Shown: piece by piece, positions 38,931 through 43,810 of the stretch
How the letters are laid out: every line of letters starts with the position of its first letter
Numbering within the stretch: position 1 is the stretch's first letter
Source: a virus
IMG/VR virus record: IMGVR_UViG_3300031825_000367
Location: 1 to 43,810 of that record
Reading direction: 5' to 3' (one strand)
Length of the DNA: 43,810 bases
Made by a program: the position numbers and the translations under genes
The notes under the pieces: model-generated
Databases searched by the model: none
The model's input: the letters and a program-made list of their open reading frames with translations, nothing else
Told to the model about the DNA's origin: nothing

Positions 38931-40628
38931 GTGACAACTGTTGTCCTCACGACCGGCACCACCTGGACGGTCCCGGCCGACTGGGTATCTGCTGGCAGCG
39001 TGGTCGAGACTACTGCCGCGAGCGGCGGCGGAGATTCCCAAGGGAACAATAACGGCGCCGGTGGCGGCGGTGGCGCCTATTCCTCGATCGCGAACGTCAG
39101 CCTGACGCCCGGTCAAGTCGTGCAGATCCGCTTCGGCGCGGCCGGCGTAGCGGGCGGCCCGTCCGCGACGGCCACGGCTGGCGGCGACACGTGGTTCAAC
39201 GGCACGACGCTCGCAGGCTCTTCGTGCGGCGCGAAAGGTGGCGGCCCGGCCTCGTCGAACACACCAGGTGCCGGCGGCGCGGCGGCCGGCGGCGTCGGTA
39301 CTACCAAGTTCTCGGGCGGTGCTGGCGGGACTGGTGCCGGCGGCCGTGGCGGTGGTGGCGGCGGTGCGGCGCACTCCGGCGGTAACGGCACGGCGGGCGC
39401 CAACGCATCGGGCACCACCGGCGGAGCTGGCGGCGCCAGCGGCTCGACCCCCGGCGGCGCGGGCGGAACCGCCTCGGCGGCCGGCCAGGCCGGGACGGCC
39501 AGTGCGGACGGTGGCTCGGGTGGCGGTGGTGGCGGCGGAACTGGCTTTGCCAACGGCGGGGCGGGCGGCCTGCCGGGCGGTGGCGGCGGGGGGATGGGCG
39601 GCGGCACCTCCACCAACCTCGCAGGCGCGGGCGCCGGCGGCCAGATCCGTATCACCTACACACCGGCCTCGGGCGCCACCGGAACGATCTCCGCGACTCT
39701 CGGCGGCGCCACTGCTGCGGTGGCCGGCAGCCTGCAGTTCACCGGCACTGTTTCGCGCACGCTGGGATCTGTAGCGCTCGCAGCGACCGGCGGGCAGTCG
39801 TTCACCGGTTCTGTTGCGAAAACACTGGGCGGCGTCACGGCTTCGGTGTCGGGTGGGCAGACCTTCAGCGGCTCGATCGGGGCTGCGCTGGCCGGCGTGA
39901 GTTCGGCGATTGCCGGCATGCAGGCTGTCTCGGGCGCGGTGTCTGCCGCGGTGGGCGGCGTCACGGCGGCCGTGGCCGGCAGGCAGGCGCTGTCCGGATC
40001 GACCGCTGCGACGTTGGCAGGCGCCGCTGGCGCGGTTGCTGCCATCCAGACGCACAGCGGGGCCGTGGCAGCGAGTCTCGGACCGCTGACCGCCTCCCTG
40101 TCGGGAATCGTCCTCGACGGCGCGGGCGGCGTCATTGCCGCAACACTGGCGCCCGCCACCGCCTCGTTCGCTGGGCAGCAGACCATGGCCGGCACCTTCG
40201 CGCCGGTGCTGGGCGGCGTGGCGCCGGCTATCAGCGGGTCGCAGACGATCGCCGGCACCTTGTCGGCCACGCTCGCGCCGGCGGCGGCGAACTTCACCGG
40301 CCTGGCGGCAGACGGCCTCGCCGGCGTGCTGGCCTCGACCTTGGGCGCCACGGTGGCCAGCATCGCCGGGCGCCAGACGCTCAGCGGCGCGCTGTCCGCC
40401 GTGCTGGCGCCGGCCACGATGCAGGCCAGCGGGATGGTGGTCGGCGAAGACAGCGGCCCTGCCGATCCTGCCGTGGTCGTGGTGCCGGCCGAGCGGCGGG
40501 TGGCCAAAGTGCCCGCAGAGAGTCGCCTGTACGTGGTGCCAGCAGAATCCCGCGCAGCGGCCGTGGCAGCTGAGCCGCGCGCCGCGCGCGTCGAGCATGA
40601 AACGAGAGGACTGGAGATACCAGGATGA
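38931..40628 (+). CDS. Glycine-rich repeat tail protein (adhesin candidate)
   Basis: This 565-residue protein has three parts. Residues 31-238 are glycine-rich (GGGGG and GAGGA runs), like polyglycine-II adhesin domains of some phage tips. Residues 251-504 form twelve tandem repeats of 21 residues (two with 23), pattern G-x-ɸ-x-A-T-L-G-G. Residues 519-557 carry five E-x-R triplets at exact nine-residue spacing (ERR, ESR, ESR, EPR, ETR). GTG start with GGAGG upstream. Tail fibre or tip adhesin is inferred. A long reverse frame over this region is a composition artefact. Confidence 0.8.
   Translation: MTTVVLTTGTTWTVPADWVSAGSVVETTAASGGGDSQGNNNGAGGGGGAYSSIANVSLTPGQVVQIRFGAAGVAGGPSATATAGGDTWFNGTTLAGSSCGAKGGGPASSNTPGAGGAAAGGVGTTKFSGGAGGTGAGGRGGGGGGAAHSGGNGTAGANASGTTGGAGGASGSTPGGAGGTASAAGQAGTASADGGSGGGGGGGTGFANGGAGGLPGGGGGGMGGGTSTNLAGAGAGGQIRITYTPASGATGTISATLGGATAAVAGSLQFTGTVSRTLGSVALAATGGQSFTGSVAKTLGGVTASVSGGQTFSGSIGAALAGVSSAIAGMQAVSGAVSAAVGGVTAAVAGRQALSGSTAATLAGAAGAVAAIQTHSGAVAASLGPLTASLSGIVLDGAGGVIAATLAPATASFAGQQTMAGTFAPVLGGVAPAISGSQTIAGTLSATLAPAAANFTGLAADGLAGVLASTLGATVASIAGRQTLSGALSAVLAPATMQASGMVVGEDSGPADPAVVVVPAERRVAKVPAESRLYVVPAESRAAAVAAEPRAARVEHETRGLEIPG
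39681..40442 (+). repeat. Twelve tandem 21-residue coding repeats
   Basis: Twelve units begin at codons 251, 272, 293, 314, 335, 356, 377, 400, 421, 442, 465 and 486. Two units carry two extra residues. Consensus is near GxVxATLGGxTAAVAGxQxxS. DNA copies are diverged, so expansion is not recent. Confidence 0.85.
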
Positions 40629-40924
40629 CCACAGCATTCCCGCCGAAGGACCCGGCCGCCGTCCTCGACTACCAGGTGGACTGGTCGGCATGGCTCGCGG
40701 AAGGCGAGACGATCAACGAGGGAGCCGTCGCCATTGCCGCGCCAGGGCTCACCGTGAACCCTGCCGGCAAGACCACCGCGGTGTCAGGCGGAAAGGTGAC
40801 TTTCTGGTTGGGCGGCGGCGTGGCGGAGACGTTCTGCGAGGTGTCCTGCCAGGTCACGACCTCCGCCGGCCGGACCGACCGACGAACGATACCCCTGCGC
40901 GTCGCCGCGCGAACGATCACCTAG
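40625..40924 (+). CDS. Phage fibre-tail adaptor-like protein
   Basis: This 99-residue protein begins KDPAAVLDYQVDWSAWLAEG and has VTFWLGGGVAETFCEVSCQV, then TTSAGRTDRRTIPLRV, a pattern known from phage fibre-tail adaptor proteins. It would join fibre proteins to the tail. Its ATG overlaps the glycine-rich gene stop as ATGA. Confidence 0.82.
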   Translation: MTTAFPPKDPAAVLDYQVDWSAWLAEGETINEGAVAIAAPGLTVNPAGKTTAVSGGKVTFWLGGGVAETFCEVSCQVTTSAGRTDRRTIPLRVAARTIT

Positions 40925-40950
40925 CCACCTTCGGGTGGCTTTCTCTTTTC
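40923..40950 (+). terminator. Terminator-like hairpin with TTCG loop before endolysin
   Basis: AGCCACC-TTCG-GGTGGCT is followed by TTCTCTTTTC. It overlaps the preceding stop codon by two bases and lies 12 bases before the endolysin ATG. A third member of the TTCG hairpin series. Confidence 0.78.
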
Positions 40951-40961
40951 TGGAGTGCGCG

Positions 40962-41495
40962 ATGGACAGGCAGCTTTTCAAGATGGCGGCGGGCCTGCCG
41001 CAGGCGATGGCTGACCGCTGGTGGCCGCACGTCAGCGCGGCGTGGCAGGAATTCGACATCCAGACGGTGGAGCGACAGGCGGCGTGGCTTGCCCAGGTCG
41101 GCCATGAGTCCGGCGGCTTCATCTACACGCGCGAACTGTGGGGCCCGACGCCGGCGCAGGTCCGCTACGAGGGGCGCGCCGATCTGGGGAACACGCAGCC
41201 GGGTGATGGCAAGCGCTTCATGGGTCGAGGGCTGATCCAGATCACCGGCCGCGCCAACTACCGCGAATGCGGGGCCGCCCTGGGCATCGACCTCGAAGCC
41301 AACCCCGTGCTGCTTCAGGGCGACGCGCTCGCCGCGCGCTCGGCGGGCTGGTTCTGGCAGAAGAAGAACCTGAACGCGCTGGCCGATGCCGGCGAGTTCG
41401 TGCTGCTCACCCGCCGGATCAACGGCGGCACCAACGGCCTGGCCGACCGGCAGCAGCGTTGGGATCGCGCGAGGCGCGCATTGGGAGTCGTGTGA
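40962..41495 (+). CDS. Endolysin, glycoside hydrolase family 19
   Basis: This 177-residue enzyme should cleave peptidoglycan beta-1,4 bonds. The GH19 signature is WLAQVGHESGGFIYTRELWG with Glu49 as the acid catalyst, followed by RFMGRGLIQITGRANYRECG and the C-terminal LLTRRINGGTNGLADRQQRW. No signal peptide is seen, so a holin is needed. TGGAG lies 7 bases before the ATG. It is the first gene of the lysis group. Confidence 0.93.
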   Translation: MDRQLFKMAAGLPQAMADRWWPHVSAAWQEFDIQTVERQAAWLAQVGHESGGFIYTRELWGPTPAQVRYEGRADLGNTQPGDGKRFMGRGLIQITGRANYRECGAALGIDLEANPVLLQGDALAARSAGWFWQKKNLNALADAGEFVLLTRRINGGTNGLADRQQRWDRARRALGVV

Positions 41496-41725
41496 TGAAG
41501 ATCGTCGAGAACTGGAACAAGTTGTGGAAGAGCACCACAGTGCTGCTGTCGGCGCTTCTTGCCATGCTGGCCGCCGCGCAGGCGGTGCTGCCATCCGTGC
41601 AGGCGGCCATCGAGCCCAAGCTCTTCGCGCAGATCTCGCTGGCGCTGGCGGTGCTGATCGGCGCGCTGCGCTATATCGCCCAGCCATCCCTGAAGACGGA
41701 CGAAGAGCCGACTGACAAACCGTGA
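41495..41725 (+). CDS. Holin candidate (two membrane helices)
   Basis: This 76-residue protein has two hydrophobic helices (TTVLLSALLAMLAAAQAVLP at about 14-33, and FAQISLALAVLIGALRYIA at about 44-62) and a charged C-terminus. It resembles the DUF7940-type proteins of lysis cassettes. Position directly after endolysin with TGATG coupling supports holin function. Confidence 0.78.
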   Translation: MKIVENWNKLWKSTTVLLSALLAMLAAAQAVLPSVQAAIEPKLFAQISLALAVLIGALRYIAQPSLKTDEEPTDKP

Positions 41726-41760
41726 TCTGCCAGCAGAGCAGCTCGCACAACGGAGCCGTG

Positions 41761-42099
41761 ATGGACCTCACAACGATGAATGTGCCGGGGGGCACGGGCG
41801 GGGCGCTTGGCTTCATTGTGGCCGCTATCGGTGGCGCAATCTGGTTCATCCGCAGCGCGTGGCGCAAGGATCGAGTGGAGGGCGCTCAGAGCCAGGCGGA
41901 GATCGACATCATTGCGCGCCTGTCCGAGCAGTTGGATAAGGCCAATGCGCGCGAGGCTCTGGCAAACCAGCGCGCTGACCTGGCCTACAAAGAGCGCAAC
42001 GAGGCCTTCGCCGTGATCGGCGAGTTGAAGGCCAAAATCGGCGGCCTGGAAGCTCAGGTGCAGGCGCTGCGGGAGAAACTCGATGGCAAGGCTACGTGA
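41761..42099 (+). CDS. Membrane coiled-coil protein of lysis cassette
   Basis: This 112-residue protein has one membrane helix (GALGFIVAAIGGAIWFIRSA) near the N-terminus, then a long coiled coil (QAEIDIIARLSEQLDKANAR onward). I prefer the ATG at 41761, preceded by GGAG at 5-8 bases, over the GTG at 41722. It may be a second holin, antiholin or an accessory lysis protein; the sequence does not decide. Confidence 0.65.
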   Translation: MDLTTMNVPGGTGGALGFIVAAIGGAIWFIRSAWRKDRVEGAQSQAEIDIIARLSEQLDKANAREALANQRADLAYKERNEAFAVIGELKAKIGGLEAQVQALREKLDGKAT

Positions 42100-42514
42100 T
42101 TGGCTGGCGCGGTACCGGACGAAGTTCATCCTGATCGCGCACAGGATAGAGGCGGTGGCCGTCCTGATCCTGCTCCTGGGTGGTGGCATGGGAATCGGCT
42201 ATTGGGCCTGCGTCTGGCAGTACCGTGACCTGATGGCGCAGCAGCGCGAGGACCATCAGGCCGAGATCGGCCGGCTGCAGCACGCATATACCCAGACGCT
42301 CCAGGCGCTGACGCCGAAGGTGACGGCCGCTGCCAGCGCGTCAGCTCAGGCGGCGGAAGCGTCGGTCGAGGCGGCCAAGTCCGTAAAGCGCGCCACGCGG
42401 CCCGCGCCCGCTGCCGCGCCGGCGGTGCCTCGTGCGCTGTCGGAGGCGGAGCGGCAGGATGTGAACCGAGACATTGAGGCAGCAAACCGGAAGGTGAGGG
42501 AGGCCCGAAAGTGA
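42083..42514 (+). CDS. i-spanin-like protein 1 (Rz-like)
   Basis: This 143-residue protein has one N-terminal membrane helix (VAVLILLLGGGMGIGYWACV) and a periplasmic, Ala-rich coiled region ending EAERQDVNRDIEAANRKVRE. The topology is that of i-spanins. It overlaps the upstream gene by 17 bases and is followed at once by a small lipoprotein gene (GTGA), forming a candidate spanin pair that fuses inner and outer membranes. Confidence 0.65.
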   Translation: MARLRDWLARYRTKFILIAHRIEAVAVLILLLGGGMGIGYWACVWQYRDLMAQQREDHQAEIGRLQHAYTQTLQALTPKVTAAASASAQAAEASVEAAKSVKRATRPAPAAAPAVPRALSEAERQDVNRDIEAANRKVREARK

Positions 42515-42690
42515 GAGTCCTGATGCTTTGCCTGCTGCTGACCGGCTGCGCTGCTCCGCCGCCGGCCGCGCCCGCGCCGCGCGACTGCCCGACGCTGCCC
42601 ACCCTGAAGCCCGGCGCCGGCCGCGCCGACATGCTCGACCACATCCGCGTCACGGCGGACCTCTACGCGCGCTGCGCGGCGACAATATGA
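42511..42690 (+). CDS. o-spanin-like lipoprotein 1 (Rz1-like)
   Basis: The frame starts with GTG overlapping the previous stop and encodes 59 residues with a short signal and lipobox LLTGC, then a Pro-rich segment (APPPAAPAPRDCPTLPTLKP) and a helical end (HIRVTADLYARCAATI). Lipobox and proline content are typical of Rz1-like outer-membrane subunits. It overlaps the next gene as ATGA. Confidence 0.75.
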   Translation: MRVLMLCLLLTGCAAPPPAAPAPRDCPTLPTLKPGAGRADMLDHIRVTADLYARCAATI

Positions 42691-43064
42691 CCCATCTATC
42701 GAAAGTCCTTCGGGAGGCTGCGCCCGGGCATCTCACCTTCTGGTGTCCCGGCTGCAAGGATTCGCACTCGATCCGCTATGGCGACGGGTCGGGCCCCCGC
42801 TGGGGGTGGAACGGCAACGCCGAGCGGCCCACGTTCACGCCCAGCGTGCTGGTGCGCAGCGGTCACTATGTCCCCGGCCACGAGAACGGATCGTGCTGGT
42901 GCACCTACTACGCCGAGCACCCGGACGAACCGGGCGACTTCGCCTGTGCCATCTGCCACACGTTCGTGACGGAGGGGAACATCCAGTTCCTCGGTGACTG
43001 CACGCACGAGTTCGCCGGCAAGACGGTACCAATGGTCGAGTTCCCGGAGGGGCGGGCATGTTGA
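42687..43064 (+). CDS. DUF6527-like cysteine-rich protein
   Basis: This 125-residue protein has the pattern GHLTFWCPGCKDSHSIRYGD, RWGWNGNAERPTFTPSVLVR and a later FACAICHTFVTEGNIQFLGD. It contains several Cys and His residues able to bind zinc. DUF6527-like proteins occur in phage lysis regions without known function. It lies between two spanin-like pairs and overlaps both neighbours. Confidence 0.75.
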   Translation: MTHLSKVLREAAPGHLTFWCPGCKDSHSIRYGDGSGPRWGWNGNAERPTFTPSVLVRSGHYVPGHENGSCWCTYYAEHPDEPGDFACAICHTFVTEGNIQFLGDCTHEFAGKTVPMVEFPEGRAC

Positions 43065-43438
43065 CGCTCCCGTTCGCATTGCCATGGCGCGCGATCGGCG
43101 CCGCGCTGCTGGCCGCTGGCATCTTCGCCGCCGGCTGGGCCGCCAATGGCTGGCGCAAGGATGCGGAGATCGAGCGCCTGAAGATGGCCAGCGCTCAGGC
43201 GGATCTGGCCAGCGCCAACCAGGCGCTCAGTGACCTGCGCGCCGCTGGCGCCACCATCCGCGCCAAGGCCGACGAGTTCGCCGGCATCCAGACCACCCTC
43301 GGCGCCAAACTCGACGCCATCCGGAAGGACCTGAAGAATGCTCCGAAGCTGCCTGCTGATTGCCGCCCTGACGCTGGCCGGGTGCGCCTCATGTCCGACG
43401 CCGTCGACGCGGCCAAGCAAGCCGCCGCCGCTCGATAG
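43058..43438 (+). CDS. i-spanin-like protein 2 (Rz-like)
   Basis: This 126-residue protein has one membrane helix (AIGAALLAAGIFAAGWAANG), a periplasmic coiled coil and a conserved C-terminus (LPADCRPDAGRVRLMSDAVD) found in phage Rz-like proteins. The gene for its partner lipoprotein is embedded out of frame in its 3' third, the classic lambda Rz/Rz1 layout. Confidence 0.82.
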   Translation: MLTLPFALPWRAIGAALLAAGIFAAGWAANGWRKDAEIERLKMASAQADLASANQALSDLRAAGATIRAKADEFAGIQTTLGAKLDAIRKDLKNAPKLPADCRPDAGRVRLMSDAVDAAKQAAAAR

Positions 43439-43586
43439 CGCGCTGGCCGCGCCATGCACGGTTCCCGACGCGCCGGCCGTTGCCGACTATGACGCTTGGC
43501 AGGAATGGGTGATGAAGGATCTGCTGGGCGCGCTGGGCGAGTGTGCCGCGCGGCATCGGAAGACAGTGGAGGCGTGGCCGGGCTGA
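43338..43586 (+). CDS. o-spanin-like lipoprotein 2 (Rz1-like)
   Basis: This 82-residue protein has a signal peptide with lipobox LAGC (LLIAALTLAGCASC), a Pro-rich segment (TPSTRPSKPPPLDSALAA) and a conserved end (LGECAARHRKTVEAWPG). It starts inside the i-spanin gene and overlaps it by 101 bases in another frame. It would be lipidated and held in the outer membrane, linking to the Rz-like partner. Confidence 0.85.
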   Translation: MLRSCLLIAALTLAGCASCPTPSTRPSKPPPLDSALAAPCTVPDAPAVADYDAWQEWVMKDLLGALGECAARHRKTVEAWPG

Positions 43587-43588
43587 CG

Positions 43589-43810
43589 CTACCGCTTGAC
43601 CGTCTCCGGCGGCACCGCGCCGGATCGCTTCACTGCATCAAGCACGACCTCCACTAGCACCATGCCGTCGATGTCCACTTCGTACAGCGTGCGACCACAC
43701 ATCGGGCAGGGCGCCTTTGTCGGAACCGTCTCGCCCCGTAGTCCAAGGTGGAACTCCGAGATTTCCACGGTCGTGCCGCAGATGCACTCGACCTCATCGA
43801 TGACGTTCAT
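43589..43810 (-). CDS. Zinc-ribbon small protein at the right end
   Basis: This 73-residue protein is on the reverse strand, convergent with the lysis genes and separated from them by 2 bases. CICG and CPMCG at residues about 9-12 and 35-39 could bind one zinc. The rest is acidic (YEVDIDGMVLVEVVLDAVK). Its ATG is the last triplet of the window, so its promoter is outside. It may be a lysogeny-expressed or right-end moron; unrecognised. Confidence 0.65.
   Translation of the reverse strand: MNVIDEVECICGTTVEISEFHLGLRGETVPTKAPCPMCGRTLYEVDIDGMVLVEVVLDAVKRSGAVPPETVKR

Noticed and set aside
39061-39640. GC-rich low-complexity stretch as a sequencing artefact or regulatory island
   Set aside because: It stays in one open frame encoding the glycine-rich domain, and flanking frames and starts are intact.
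38592-40691. Reverse-strand open frame of 699 residues over the glycine-rich gene
   Set aside because: Its Arg/Ala/Gly-rich text arises from the GC-rich repeats on the opposite strand; no ribosome-binding site and no family likeness.

Overview
The window reads as one complete, GC-rich temperate siphovirus genome or prophage of the lambda/HK97 type. It runs from the integrase at base 1 to the lysis genes near 43.6 kb. Base composition, codon use and the look of the replication, recombination and tail-tip proteins suggest a betaproteobacterial (Burkholderiales-type) host; that is an inference. No bacterial core gene, tRNA, rRNA or CRISPR array is visible, and no attachment core can be delimited because the window starts at the integrase start codon.

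Left arm (1-10.6 kb). A tyrosine integrase faces a long leftward early operon. Read from its promoter near 10.48 kb, the operon encodes a run of very small, mostly membrane-spanning proteins, then a RecT/Bet annealing protein with a PD-(D/E)XK exonuclease, then conserved phage proteins of unknown role, a C5 cytosine methyltransferase with an unusual repeated recognition region, an ASCH-like protein, a DUF1643 protein and an excisionase-like protein next to the integrase. Two rightward genes (2691-2969 and 4798-5427) sit inside this leftward block, each behind the same 11-base element, and look like morons.

Immunity region (10.45-12.3 kb). A LexA/CI-like repressor with two predicted HTH regions and a lipoprotein gene lie between two clusters of three candidate 19-bp operators (core ACC-N5-GGT). 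The layout resembles lambda OL-rexAB-cI-OR. A strong-looking PR points at a Cro/YdaS-like gene and leaves almost no leader.

Rightward early genes (12.3-18.9 kb). These include a small protein whose C-terminus resembles the phage's own tail chaperone, a CII-position HTH protein, a DUF1376 replication protein carrying iteron-like repeats, a DnaB helicase, a RuvC-like resolvase, a CCHC zinc-knuckle microprotein, NinB, an XRE regulator, a four-Cys protein and a Q-position protein. A promoter followed at once by a terminator (18.93-19.01 kb) resembles lambda PR'-tR'.

Late genes (19-43.8 kb). HNH endonuclease, NUMOD4-type homing endonuclease, TerS-like protein and TerL, portal, S78 protease, HK97-fold capsid, connectors, a second homing-type endonuclease, tail completion, tail tube, G/GT tail chaperones with a -1 slippery heptamer, an HK97 gp10-like protein in an unusual position, tape measure, tail-tip proteins including a gpJ homologue, collar fibre, fibre assembly protein, a glycine-rich protein with twelve 21-residue repeats, fibre adaptor, GH19 endolysin, holin candidates and two separate spanin-like pairs with a DUF6527-like gene between them. 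Short GC-rich terminator-like hairpins, some with a TTCG loop, precede capsid, tail tube, fibre and endolysin genes.
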